A stretch of DNA of 64,000 bases from positions 8,864 to 72,863 of the forward strand of contig NZ_JOHR01000026.1 in the NCBI RefSeq assembly GCF_000719775.1, read 5' to 3'. The position numbers were made by a program, and so were the translations under genes. The notes below the pieces were generated by a model. It worked only from the letters and a program-made list of their open reading frames with translations, ran no database searches and was not told the DNA's origin. Shown piece by piece: positions 17,553 to 28,519 of the stretch; the stretch's first letter is position 1, and every line of letters begins with the position of its first letter. This DNA comes from Streptomyces sp. NRRL F-5135. GTDB lineage: Bacteria; Actinomycetota; Actinomycetes; Streptomycetales; Streptomycetaceae.

Positions 17553-19187
17553 TCAGGCCGACTGCGCGATCTTGTCGTCCGCCACGGCGGCGTCCTCCGG
17601 CTTCTCCGGGCCGGCGCCCCGCAGCGGTACCTCCTTGACGAACCACGCCGCGACGAAGCCGATCACCGCGATCGAGGCGCCCAGGGTGAAGGCCGCGTGC
17701 GTACCGGACGACACGGCGTACTGGTACGCCTCCCGGGCCGCCTCCGGCAGCTTCGCCAGGCTCGCCGCGTCCAGCTGCGAGGTCTGCTGGGTCGCCGCGC
17801 CGCCGCCCCGCGCCGCCATCTCGTCCTGCACCCGGCTGGTGAAGAGCGCGCCCATCACCGCGGCGCCGAAGGAGCCGCCGAGCGTACGGAAGAGGGTGGT
17901 GGTGGAGGATCCGACGCCCATGTCCTTCATCTCGACGCTGTTCTGCGCGACGAGCATGGTGATCTGCATCAGGAAGCCCATGCCGGCGCCGAGCACGGCC
18001 ATGTAGAGCCCGGAGGTCAGCCGCGAGGTGCCGGTGTCCATCTGCGCGAGCAGGAACAGGCCGACGACCATCAGTCCGCCGCCGACGATGGGGAAGACCT
18101 TGTACTTGCCGCTGTTGGTGGTGATGCGGCCCGCGACCAGCGAGACGGCCATCATCGACAGCAGCATGGGCAGGAGCAGCAGGCCGGAGTTGGTGGCCGA
18201 GGCGCCCTGGACGGACTGCTGGTACAGCGGCAGGAACAGCACCGCGCCGAACATCACGAAGCCGGTCAGGAAGCCGATCACCGACATCAGCGAGAAGTTG
18301 CGGTTGCGGAAGATGTGCAGCGGCATGATCGGCTCGGCGGCCTTGGTCTGGACGATGACGAAGCCGATGAGCGCCACGACCCCGAGCGCGATCAGCTCCA
18401 TGATCACCGAGGAGGTCCAGTCGTACTCCGTACCGCCCCAGGTGGTGACGAGCACGATCGAGGTGATGCCGACGGTCAGCAGGGCGGCGCCCAGGTAGTC
18501 GACCTTGGCCCGGACCGTCCGGTCCCTGGCCGGCAGGTGCAGGACGGTCGAGATCATGATCAGCGCCACCGCGCCCAGCGGCAGGTTGATGTAGAAGCTC
18601 CAGCGCCAGCCGAGGTGATCGGTGATGGTGCCGCCGACCAGCGGGCCGCCGATCATGGCGAGGGCCATGACACCGGCCATCATGCCCTGGTACTTGCCGC
18701 GCTCCCGGGGCGGGATCAGGTCGCCGATGATCGCCATGACGCCGACCATCAGACCGCCGGCGCCCAGGCCCTGTACGGCACGGAAGCCGATGAGCTGGCC
18801 CATGTCCTGCGCCATGCCGCTGAGCGCCGAGCCGATCAGGAAGATGACGATCGACGTGAGGAAGACGCCCTTGCGCCCGTATATGTCGCCGAGCTTGCCC
18901 CAGATGGGCGTGGCGGCGGCGGTCGCCAGGGTGTACGCGGTCACCACCCAGGACAGGTGCGCGAGGCCGCCCAGCTCGCCGACGATCGTCGGCATCGCCG
19001 TGCCGATGATCATGTTGTCCAGCATGGCCAGCAGCATCGAGATCATCAGCGCGAGCAGGACCACGCGCACGCTGCGCGGCTGCGCGCCGGAGCCGTCCGG
19101 CTCCGCCAGGGTGCCGCCCTTCCGCTCGCCGGTCGCGCCCCGCGCCCCCGCCGTCGGAGCCTTGTCGGTCGTACTCAACTTCCCCAC
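17553..19187 (-). CDS. DHA2-type (14-spanner) MFS drug efflux transporter
   Basis: A ~544-residue EmrB/QacA-like proton-drug antiporter. After a short hydrophilic N-terminus it has about 14 membrane spans. Family marks include AMLDNMIIGTAMPTIVGEL in TM1, WGKLGDIYGRKGV (motif A in loop 2-3) and GPLVGGTITDHLGWRWSFYI (motif C and following). The C-terminus has a final span followed by a short charged tail. The GTG at 19187 has GGGGAG 9 nt upstream; a TTG at 19178 and a longer frame from 19256 are alternatives. It diverges from a TetR gene across shared operators, so it is probably repressed by that regulator and induced by its drug substrate. Confidence 0.92.
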   Translation of the reverse strand: MGKLSTTDKAPTAGARGATGERKGGTLAEPDGSGAQPRSVRVVLLALMISMLLAMLDNMIIGTAMPTIVGELGGLAHLSWVVTAYTLATAAATPIWGKLGDIYGRKGVFLTSIVIFLIGSALSGMAQDMGQLIGFRAVQGLGAGGLMVGVMAIIGDLIPPRERGKYQGMMAGVMALAMIGGPLVGGTITDHLGWRWSFYINLPLGAVALIMISTVLHLPARDRTVRAKVDYLGAALLTVGITSIVLVTTWGGTEYDWTSSVIMELIALGVVALIGFVIVQTKAAEPIMPLHIFRNRNFSLMSVIGFLTGFVMFGAVLFLPLYQQSVQGASATNSGLLLLPMLLSMMAVSLVAGRITTNSGKYKVFPIVGGGLMVVGLFLLAQMDTGTSRLTSGLYMAVLGAGMGFLMQITMLVAQNSVEMKDMGVGSSTTTLFRTLGGSFGAAVMGALFTSRVQDEMAARGGGAATQQTSQLDAASLAKLPEAAREAYQYAVSSGTHAAFTLGASIAVIGFVAAWFVKEVPLRGAGPEKPEDAAVADDKIAQSA

Positions 19188-19260
19188 TCCCCTGCACTCC
19201 CCATTGCGTTCCCCGTATCGAGGTGTCGAGGTGCCGAGCACCCCTGTGTCGAGCACCCGG

Positions 19261-19336
19261 GAACTTACTTGCCGCCCGGCAAGTTCACTACACTGGGGAA
19301 GGTAGACCCACTCCTAGCCGGTCGTCAAGTAAGTTC
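19261..19336. promoter_or_regulatory. divergent promoter with TetR operator repeats
   Basis: GAACTTACTTG (19261-19271) is repeated exactly in inverted orientation as CAAGTAAGTTC (19326-19336). The first copy is part of a longer palindrome, ACTTGCCG-CC-CGGCAAGT (19267-19284). On the minus strand TTGACG (19323-19328) and TACCTT (19299-19304), 18 bp apart, form a plausible exporter promoter overlapping the second repeat. On the plus strand TACACT (19289-19294) could serve the TetR gene. This is the arrangement expected for an autoregulating TetR repressor. Confidence 0.72.
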
Positions 19337-19352
19337 TTTCTCGGGAGAGCAC

Positions 19353-19940
19353 ATGGGCAGCAGCACGCAGCACCCACGGCGGGGCAACACCCGCCAGCGC
19401 ATCCAGGACGTCGCCCTGGAGCTCTTCGCCGAGCAGGGCTACGAGAAGACCTCGCTGCGGGAGATCGCGGAACGGCTGGATGTCACGAAGGCGGCGCTCT
19501 ACTACCACTTCAAGACCAAGGAAGACATCCTGATCAGCCTCTTCGAGGACCTGAGCCGGCCGGTGGACGAACTGGTCGAGTGGGGCGCGGCGCAGCCGAG
19601 CACCCTGGAGACCAAGAAGGAGATCCTGCGCCGCTACGGCGTGGCACTGGCGGGCGCGGCGCCGCTCTTCCGCTTCATGCAGGAGAACCAGGCGACGGTG
19701 CGCGAGCTGAGCATCGGCGACTTGTTCAAGAAGCGCATGATGAAGCTGATGGACCTGGTCATGGATCCCGACGCGGACATGCCCGACCGGGTGCGCTGCT
19801 TCAGCGCGCTGTTCACGATGCACGCGGGGATGCTGGCCCTCAAGGACGTCGAGGGAGACCCCGAGGAAAAGCGCGCGGCCATCCTCGAGGTCTCCACCGA
19901 TCTGATCACCCAGGCGCACACACCGAGCCGTACGGCGTGA
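19353..19940 (+). CDS. TetR family repressor, divergent from the MFS exporter
   Basis: A 195-residue regulator. The N-terminal helix-turn-helix is NTRQRIQDVALELFAEQGY, then TSLREIAERLDVTKAALYYHF, residues ~12-60. A helical ligand-binding domain with little other signature follows. The ATG at 19353 is preceded by GGGAGA 4 nt upstream. The divergent exporter and the shared inverted operator repeats argue that it represses both itself and the exporter. Two stem-loops follow the gene. Confidence 0.92.
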   Translation: MGSSTQHPRRGNTRQRIQDVALELFAEQGYEKTSLREIAERLDVTKAALYYHFKTKEDILISLFEDLSRPVDELVEWGAAQPSTLETKKEILRRYGVALAGAAPLFRFMQENQATVRELSIGDLFKKRMMKLMDLVMDPDADMPDRVRCFSALFTMHAGMLALKDVEGDPEEKRAAILEVSTDLITQAHTPSRTA

Positions 19941-19943
19941 CAC

Positions 19944-20002
19944 GAAGCACCCCGGGGGTACCGGGGCGCTTCGCGACGGCGCCGCGGCCACGCGGCGCCG
20001 TC
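19944..20002. terminator. two consecutive stem-loops between convergent genes
   Basis: The first stem pairs GAAGC-CCCCGG (19944-) with CCGGGG-GCTTC (to 19972) with one mismatch. The second is a perfect 12-bp stem, GACGGCGCCGCG (19975-19986) and CGCGGCGCCGTC (19991-20002), with a GCCA loop. They separate the TetR gene from the convergent M23 peptidase gene. Confidence 0.75.
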
Positions 20003-20055
20003 GGTCACACGTCGACGCCGGTCATTCGTCGACGCGAGTCATTCCCCGACGCGGA

Positions 20056-20769
20056 TCAGAGGTTCACACCGACGGACCGCAGGAACGGCACCGGGTCGAC
20101 GGCCGAGCCGTAGTTCGGGGTCGTACGGATCTCGAAGTGCAGGTGCGGGCCGCTGGAGTTGCCGGTGTTGCCGGACAGGGCGATCTTCTGGTCCGTCTTC
20201 ACCTGCTGGCCGACGGACACGTCTATCTGGGACAGGTGCGCGTACTGCGAGTACGTGCCGTCCTTGTGCTTGATCACGATCGCGTTGCCGTACGCGGGGC
20301 CGTCACCTGCGCCGTTCGGGCCGGCCTTGACGACGGTGCCCTGGTGGGCGGCGTGGACCGGGGTGCCGACCGGCACGGCGAAGTCCTGGCCGGAGTGCTT
20401 GTGCGCCCACATGTTGCCGCCGCGGCCGAAGCTCGCGCTCAGCGCGTACTTCTTGACCGGGTCGGTCCAGGAGGCGGCCTTCTTCGCCGCGGCCTTCGCC
20501 TCGGCGGCCTTGGTCTTCACCTGCTTCACCTCGGCCTGGTGGGCCTTCTCGGCGGCCTTGGCCTGTACGGCGGCCTGCTGGTGGACGGCGGCGGCCGTCG
20601 AGGTCGCGGTCGAGACGGACGAGGCGGCGGCCGCGGGCCCGCCGCCGGTCGCGGCGAACGCGGCCCCGGCCCCGCACGCCACCGTCACGCCGAGTCCGGC
20701 GGCGACGACGCCGGCGCGGGTACGCAGGGCGGACGGACGGAACAGACGGGACTGGTTGCGCAGCGACAT
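20056..20769 (-). CDS. secreted M23-family (LytM/peptidoglycan endopeptidase-like) protein
   Basis: A 237-residue exported cell-wall enzyme. A signal peptide spans residues ~1-45 (basic SLRNQSRLFRPSALR, then GVVAAGLGVTVACGAGAAFAA). An Ala/Lys-rich helical segment, possibly coiled coil, spans ~60-105. The M23 domain spans ~125-237 with zinc motifs HSGQDFAVPVG (H-x3-D) and GPHLHFEIR (H-x-H). The metal ligands look intact, so it is likely an active metallo-endopeptidase cutting peptidoglycan cross-links. The ATG at 20769 has GGAGG 8 nt upstream. It is monocistronic, with a long upstream leader. Confidence 0.94.
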   Translation of the reverse strand: MSLRNQSRLFRPSALRTRAGVVAAGLGVTVACGAGAAFAATGGGPAAAASSVSTATSTAAAVHQQAAVQAKAAEKAHQAEVKQVKTKAAEAKAAAKKAASWTDPVKKYALSASFGRGGNMWAHKHSGQDFAVPVGTPVHAAHQGTVVKAGPNGAGDGPAYGNAIVIKHKDGTYSQYAHLSQIDVSVGQQVKTDQKIALSGNTGNSSGPHLHFEIRTTPNYGSAVDPVPFLRSVGVNL

Positions 20770-21308
20770 ACAGGAAACCTCCGGGCATGAATGGACCCGG
20801 CAGACATACCGGGCTTGCCACACCTTGGTAACCCGGACTCCATCTCGCCCCAAAACCACCTATCTACGACAACCCGTCGTAACAACACAGACGACGATCC
20901 GCCTCTTGACGACCCACTCCCTTCCAATTAAAGGGTTGGCAAATGCGATGATTATGTCCGGTTTTAAAGGCATGTAGGACCGTACGGGAGGGGAAGTGAG
21001 ACCTGCGTCACCGACCCGGGGAACGCACCGTCACGGAAAGAGCCGCCACCGATACGGCCGAAAGTCCCGGCGATTGCCAGACCGTATGACTATTCCGACT
21101 AGTAGGCCCGGAAATCGCTGTGCGCCTTGTCACGACCGGTGGGCAGAAATGCCGTCCGATTCGGGACCAAGGTCCCGCGTGGAACCGGGGAGCGCGGCGC
21201 CATACGCTTCGTGCCGTATCTGTACGTCCGGTCTGTACGTCCGGCCCGGCGCGGTCCGCGACAGCGGGCCCGACCGGTTCGGCCAGGGGGACTCGACCAG
21301 GGGGAATG
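20770..21308. other. 539-bp intergenic region between the M23 gene and the Trypco2 gene
   Basis: Divergent promoters are expected here. The segment around 20860-20980 is unusually AT-rich for this window (AATTAAAGGG, GATTATG, GGTTTTAAAGG) and lies upstream of the M23 gene with a ~100-200-nt leader. That leader contains a CCGGG/CCCGG hairpin, but I could not match it to the ydaO-type c-di-AMP riboswitch. The rest, 20980-21300, is GC-rich with no convincing gene. Confidence 0.55.
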
Positions 21309-21683
21309 ATGGCCAACGACGACCACGACTTCGACGGCATCGAACTGGCGGACGCCATCCAGTCCGTACGCGACCAGCTCCTCGACGCCGCCACGCGCGC
21401 CACGGACCGACCGCTGTCCTTCGAGGTCGGCGACATCCAGATGGAGTTCACCCTGGAGCTGCGCAAGGAGGTCAAGGGCGGCACCAAGGTCAAGGCCTGG
21501 GTCGTGGAGGCGGGCGCGGACGGCACCCGCGCCACCGGCCGTACGCACAAGGTCGCCTTCACCCTCACGCCGCGCGACGCCCGCACCGGCGCGCCCTGGA
21601 AGGTCGGCAACCCGGACCACGGGAGTACGGCGGGATTCGGCGGCCGCACGGGCGGGACGGACGCGGCGGGCGGTGCGCGGTGA
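21309..21683 (+). CDS. Trypco2-domain protein (trypsin-co-occurring small protein)
   Basis: A small protein of 124 residues. Residues ~8-90 match my memory of the Trypco2 domain, a short alpha+beta domain found beside trypsin-like effectors in bacterial conflict systems: GIELADAIQSVRDQLLDA, FEVGDIQMEFTLEL, VKAWVVEAGADG and HKVAFTLTPRD. The last ~25 residues are Gly/Ala-rich and disordered. Tandem ATGs at 21306 and 21309 follow AGGGGG. The stop overlaps the GTG start of the large trypsin-NACHT gene by 4 nt (GTGA), so the two proteins are made together. It may be a regulator, partner or substrate of the protease; none of this has been tested. Confidence 0.8.
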   Translation: MANDDHDFDGIELADAIQSVRDQLLDAATRATDRPLSFEVGDIQMEFTLELRKEVKGGTKVKAWVVEAGADGTRATGRTHKVAFTLTPRDARTGAPWKVGNPDHGSTAGFGGRTGGTDAAGGAR

Positions 21684-24600
21684 GCGTGGAACGGGTCGTC
21701 GCGGTTTTCGGGGACGCCCAGGGGACAGGGGTGTTACTCGATGCGTTCACCATCCTGACCTGCGCCCATGTCATCGGGAAGGAGAACCGTCCGACAGTCG
21801 CCCATCCGCGGCTGGCCGACCGGGTCCCGGCCGATGTGCGCTGGTCGGACGACCATCTCGACCTGGCGCTGCTGATATCGGAACGTCCCTGCCTCCGGAG
21901 ACAGCCGGCCGTCGCGCTCCCGGAGATCCGCCTGGGTGAGGTCGCCACCACCGGCCCCCTGCCGCACTGCGAGATCGTAGGTTTCCCCCGGATCCAGCGG
22001 TACGGGGACGACGGCGCCCTGGACCTCGACCAGTACCCGGCCACCGTGCTGCCCTCGGCCGGTTCCGTGCGCGGCGCCCTGGTCTGCACGCTCGACCAGC
22101 CGGCGGCGGCCGAGCGCCACGACGGCACGTCCCCGTTGCAGGGGCTCTCCGGCGCCCCCGTGTTCGCGGGGGAGGTGTTGCTGGGCGTCGTCACCGAGGT
22201 ACCGCGCGGGCGCGGCCACCTGCGCCTCGAAGGCGTGCCGGTGCCCGAGACCGCGATCCGGCGATTCACCAGGCTGTCGGCCCGCTTCGAACGGGTCACC
22301 GACCGCCACCCCCAGGACCACCTCTTCGAGGAGCGGTACGCGAGAGCCCTCAAGGCCCGGTATCAGAAGACACGGATCTTCGGCATCGACGAGCTGAGCA
22401 CCGGCGAGGCGACCTGGGACCTCGACACCGCGTATCTGAGCCTGGAAGCCGACCAGCAGAACCGGGAGACGCGAGGCCCCTTCGACGCCCACGCTCACAG
22501 TTCCCAGCCCCGCCGTATCCACGACCTGCTGGCGGACCGCCCCCGCGCGGTCCTCCGGGGCGAGGCCGGCGCGGGCAAGACCACGCTGGTGTGGTGGCTC
22601 GCCTCGCACGCGGTCTGCGGGACCCTGAGCCCCGAACTGGCGGAGCTGAACGGCCTGGTCCCCTTCGTCGTTCCCTTGCGCACCGTGCAGGCCCGGGGCT
22701 CCGGCCTGCCCACGCCCGGCAGGCTCCCGGCCGTGGCGGGCCTGCTGACGGACGACGCGCCGCCCGGCTGGGCGGTGCGTGTGCTGGAGTCGGGACGGGC
22801 CCTGCTCCTGGTGGACGGCGTGGACGAGGTCCCGGCGTCCGAACGCGACAACACACGTACCTGGCTGACGGAGCTGCTGAACCTCTATCCCCGCACCCGC
22901 TGCCTCGCCACCGTGCGCCCGCTCGCCGTGGAGACCGACTGGCTGCGCTCGGAACGCTTCGAGGACCTGACCCTGCTCCCGATGCGGGACGAGGACATCC
23001 AGAAGTTCGTCACCGCCTGGCACACGGCCGCCCGGATCGAATGCGACGCGTACGCCGACAGGGAACGCGCCGCGTCCGAGCAGGCGCACCTGGAGCACCT
23101 GGAGGGCGAACTCCGGGCGCAGTTCGAGCGGAACACGGCCCTGCGCACCCTCGCCCGGACGCCGCTGCTCTGCGCGGTCATCTGCGCCCTGCACCGCCGC
23201 CGGGGCGGCCTGCTGCCCGACACCCGCTGGGACCTCTACCGGGCCACGCTCGCGATGCTCCTCGGCAGCCGGGACGCCCAGCGCAACATCGGCGTTCCCG
23301 AGGGCATCACCATGGGCTTCGACGAACACCAGGAGCTGTTGCAGGCCATCGCGGTCTGGCTGGTCCGAGGCGGACAGTCCCAGCTGTCGCACGAGGACGC
23401 GGAGCGGCAGATCGAGGGGGCGATGCGCCGGCTGCCGCATGTCAAGGCCCAAGGGCCGGCGTCGGCCGTGCTCACCTATCTGCTGAACCGCAGCGGGCTG
23501 CTGCAGGAACGCGTCGGCGATGTCGTCCAGTTCATCCACCGGACCTTTCAGGACTACCTGGCCGCACGGGCGTTGGTGGAGGGCGGCAGCCTGCCGGAGC
23601 TGCTCAGGAACGCCCACAACGAGCAGTGGCACGACACCGTCCTGCTGGCCGTCGGCCACTGCCGGCCGAACGAGGTCCGGCAGCTGATCGAGGGGTTGAT
23701 CGAAGCCGGGGACGCGACGGACGATCCTGCCGTGCGCGAGTCGGTGCATGTCCTCGCCGCCCGCTGCTTCCTGGACGCCGTCGTCGTGGACGAGACGGTC
23801 GGGGAGCGGATAGCCACCCGGGTACGGACGCTGCTGCCGCCGCGGCCGGAGTCGGACCTGGAGGTGTTGGGTTCGCTGGCTGCCTATCTGCTGCCGCTGC
23901 TGCCCGATCCGGACGCGCTCACGAAGGAGGAAGCGGAGCGCACCGTCCGGCTCATCTCCCTGATCGGTGGCTCCGAGGCCGTTCCCGCCGCCGCTCGGTA
24001 CGCACGGCACGGCGGCCGTGCGGTCCGCACTCTTCTCTGCCGGAACTGGTACCGGTTCCCGGCGGGGGAGTACGCCCGTCAGGTGCTGGCCGGCCTGCCC
24101 CTGGCCAATGAGGTGCTGATGGTGAGCGACCTGGAACAGCTGCGGGAACTCGCCACGCTGCACCCCATGGGGGGCCTCGAGGTCGTGGGCGACATCACCG
24201 GCGACGAACTCCTCGATCACCTGCGTGATGTCCGCTGCGGGCAGCTGCATCTCAGCGGCAACGATGCCCTCCGGGACGTGTCGTTCCTCCCGGAGCTCAC
24301 AGGGCTGACGGAGTTCAGTCTCTTCAGCTGCCCCATGGTGTCGGATCTCTCCGGCCTCGCCAGTTCGTCGGTCGAGCACCTGTTCCTGGACGAGAGCTCT
24401 TTCCGGCGGTCGGACCTCGCGCCGGTGCGGGAGATGCCGAAACTCAGGATGCTGTCGCTCAACTACTACGCGGAGTCTCCGGGCGCACAGCTCCCATCGC
24501 CGCATGCACGTGTCCGGCAGCTGGACATCATGATGGTCCGTCCACTCGATCTTTCCACCATCGGGGACTGGCCCTCGCTCCGCCACCTCGACCTGACCCT

Positions 24601-24754
24601 GGCCCCGGCCACGGACTCCACCCCCGCGCTGGACCTGACTCCGCTGGTCGGCCTGACCGATCTCAAGGTCACCATTTCGTCCGTGCATGAGGACATCCCT
24701 CACACGCTGGTCGGCGCCGAACTCCTCGGTGACCGCCTGACCGTCCACGACTGA
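21680..24754 (+). CDS. trypsin-like protease - NACHT NTPase - LRR protein (NLR-like conflict effector)
   Basis: A 1024-residue protein. Residues 1-195 form a trypsin-like domain with a plausible triad: His30 (TCAHV), Asp61 (DLALL) and Ser157 (GLSGAPV). Residues ~275-560 form a NACHT STAND NTPase: Walker A GEAGAGKTTL (Lys300), Walker B LLLVDGVDEV (~375-384), then a winged-helix-like region ending in VQFIHRTFQDYLAARAL. After a helical region (~620-800), residues ~810-1020 are leucine-rich repeats (VRCGQLHLSGNDALRDVSFL, LTGLTEFSLFSC). By analogy with bacterial NLR-like proteins, the repeats would sense an invader or stress signal, the NACHT would oligomerise, and the protease would be unleashed. 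The start at 21680 overlaps the Trypco2 stop. The frame extends upstream but that part is not protein-like. Confidence 0.88.
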   Translation: MSVERVVAVFGDAQGTGVLLDAFTILTCAHVIGKENRPTVAHPRLADRVPADVRWSDDHLDLALLISERPCLRRQPAVALPEIRLGEVATTGPLPHCEIVGFPRIQRYGDDGALDLDQYPATVLPSAGSVRGALVCTLDQPAAAERHDGTSPLQGLSGAPVFAGEVLLGVVTEVPRGRGHLRLEGVPVPETAIRRFTRLSARFERVTDRHPQDHLFEERYARALKARYQKTRIFGIDELSTGEATWDLDTAYLSLEADQQNRETRGPFDAHAHSSQPRRIHDLLADRPRAVLRGEAGAGKTTLVWWLASHAVCGTLSPELAELNGLVPFVVPLRTVQARGSGLPTPGRLPAVAGLLTDDAPPGWAVRVLESGRALLLVDGVDEVPASERDNTRTWLTELLNLYPRTRCLATVRPLAVETDWLRSERFEDLTLLPMRDEDIQKFVTAWHTAARIECDAYADRERAASEQAHLEHLEGELRAQFERNTALRTLARTPLLCAVICALHRRRGGLLPDTRWDLYRATLAMLLGSRDAQRNIGVPEGITMGFDEHQELLQAIAVWLVRGGQSQLSHEDAERQIEGAMRRLPHVKAQGPASAVLTYLLNRSGLLQERVGDVVQFIHRTFQDYLAARALVEGGSLPELLRNAHNEQWHDTVLLAVGHCRPNEVRQLIEGLIEAGDATDDPAVRESVHVLAARCFLDAVVVDETVGERIATRVRTLLPPRPESDLEVLGSLAAYLLPLLPDPDALTKEEAERTVRLISLIGGSEAVPAAARYARHGGRAVRTLLCRNWYRFPAGEYARQVLAGLPLANEVLMVSDLEQLRELATLHPMGGLEVVGDITGDELLDHLRDVRCGQLHLSGNDALRDVSFLPELTGLTEFSLFSCPMVSDLSGLASSSVEHLFLDESSFRRSDLAPVREMPKLRMLSLNYYAESPGAQLPSPHARVRQLDIMMVRPLDLSTIGDWPSLRHLDLTLAPATDSTPALDLTPLVGLTDLKVTISSVHEDIPHTLVGAELLGDRLTVHD

Positions 24755-24771
24755 CCGCCACGCGACAAAAG

Positions 24772-24822
24772 GGGGCTGCCCCGGACCGTTTCCCATGATG
24801 GGAAACGGTCCGGGGCAGCCCC
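24772..24822. terminator. very strong bidirectional terminator (25-bp perfect inverted repeat)
   Basis: Arms 24772-24796 and 24798-24822 are perfectly complementary, closing over a few bases. It lies 17 bp after the trypsin-NACHT stop and 27 bp before the end of the convergent clpC gene, so it insulates the two. Confidence 0.9.
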
Positions 24823-24849
24823 TTCACGCCTTCACGCGCGTCTGACGTC

Positions 24850-27372
<2,523 letters not shown>

Positions 27373-27805
27373 CGTTAATCGCTCCTCAGAGCGGTCAGGC
27401 AGTAAAGGGGTCGGTCCCCTCCCTGTCCTTCCGCAGCTTAGTCCCGCAAGCGGGGACCGCTCATTCCAACTGCCGACTACCCGTCCCAGGCTTCCAGCCC
27501 CGAACGCCGGACAACAGCTTCAACCCGATGGTGCGAGACGATGTTCCCGCAGGCCAGACAGATACCCGCACCATCAGTACGCCGATGGCGAACGTGAAGC
27601 CCTCCGACACCGCGTGTCGCCCCTTCCCACTAGGAATGTCTTACCCGCAAGCACGGACACTCCATGCGGCACGCCCCGGTTCCCTCCGCTACGGGCGAAC
27701 ATCCTTGCGTTCCCGAATACGCTCGTACGCCCCGGATCTCCAACGCTGCGCGTCCGATGGGGAACGCGACGTAACCATGAGGGGCGCGGGGAAGTTGCTC
27801 CGTGC
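27373..27805. other. 433-bp divergent region upstream of clpC
   Basis: Holds the clpC promoter. On the minus strand TAAGCT (27435-27440) is a -10 candidate with a dyad AGCGG-N3-CCGCT (27449-27461) just upstream; this could be an activator site, but I cannot assign it to ClgR or another known regulator. A further dyad, CGCTC-CTCA-GAGCG, lies in the 5' leader near 27380-27395. No gene was recognised from 27480 to 27805. Confidence 0.45.
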
Positions 27806-28519
27806 ATGGCCTTCACCGTCCCGCCGTCCCGCACGGGTCCGCCGCCCTGCCCGACCTCCCCGCGCCGCGCCCCGGTCCCGCCGCGCGAGAACCGGCCGCC
27901 GCAGCCGGCGCCGCCGGGGCCCGTGCCGCGCGTCGCGCCGATCGATCCGCCGGGGGAAGACGGTCGTGCGCTCTGGTACGAGAACGAGTTCGGCTGGCCG
28001 ACAGTGCCCGGACCGCCCGCCATGCTGCTGACGGGGTTCCGCTTCGACGTGCTGGAGATGCCCTCGGACGCGGGCGCGGCCGTCCTGCGACGCATGGGCC
28101 CGGCCGTCGGCCCCGTGATGCTCCACGGCAGGCGCATGGGCTTTCTGGTGGCCCCTGGAAGCGCCGAGGAGCTGCCGGGGCTGCTGGACTGGCTGGAGTG
28201 GGGCGGCCTGGCCCTCGGGCTGACCGCTCTGGGCACGGACGGCCGCACGGCGGCCCCCGCACCGCCCCATTGGCCGCGAGTCGCCGGTCCGGGGGGCGCC
28301 GTGTGGCTGCGGCCCCCCGGCCCTGGACGTGAGGTGGTGCCGGAGCTGCCCGCGCTCGCCCCGTTCGGGCACGGCAGCGTCACCGGCGACGGGGGCAGGA
28401 GTGGTCACGCCCCCGATCTCGTACGACTCCTGGACGCGGCGGCCACCGAGTGCCACCGGGCCCGGCTGCTGCGTGGAAATACGCCGCGTACGAATACTCA
28501 GCCGTTGGCCTTCTCGTAG
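27806..28519 (+). CDS. conserved hypothetical, Pro-rich N-terminus
   Basis: A 237-residue protein of unknown function. The first ~55 residues are Pro/Arg-rich. A globular part follows: ALWYENEFGWPTVPGPPAML, LTGFRFDVLEMPSDAG, AVLRRMGPAVGPVMLHG, RMGFLVAPGSAEELPGLLDW and LEWGGLALGLTALG. The ENEFGWPT segment and the alternating hydrophobic pattern distantly recall primase-polymerase-type N-domains, but I would not rely on that. The ATG at 27806 is chosen because the protein-like region follows it; the ribosome site is weak. Its last 22 nt overlap the 3' end of lsr2 on the opposite strand. Confidence 0.65.
   Translation: MAFTVPPSRTGPPPCPTSPRRAPVPPRENRPPQPAPPGPVPRVAPIDPPGEDGRALWYENEFGWPTVPGPPAMLLTGFRFDVLEMPSDAGAAVLRRMGPAVGPVMLHGRRMGFLVAPGSAEELPGLLDWLEWGGLALGLTALGTDGRTAAPAPPHWPRVAGPGGAVWLRPPGPGREVVPELPALAPFGHGSVTGDGGRSGHAPDLVRLLDAAATECHRARLLRGNTPRTNTQPLAFS

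Noticed and set aside
15865..19197. 1110-codon minus-strand frame
   Set aside because: Covers cseC antisense and the exporter in another frame; the residues are Arg/Gly/Ala-rich shadow sequence.
20770..20980. ydaO-type c-di-AMP riboswitch in the M23 peptidase leader
   Set aside because: Such riboswitches precede cell-wall hydrolase genes in Streptomyces and disA is in the window, but I could not find the conserved core segments (a GACAGCU-like element and the GGGGUGAAUC-like element) in the leader. A covariance-model search would settle it.
21734..24796. 1020-codon antisense frame opposite the NACHT gene
   Set aside because: Shadow of the plus-strand protein, which has intact protease and NTPase motifs.
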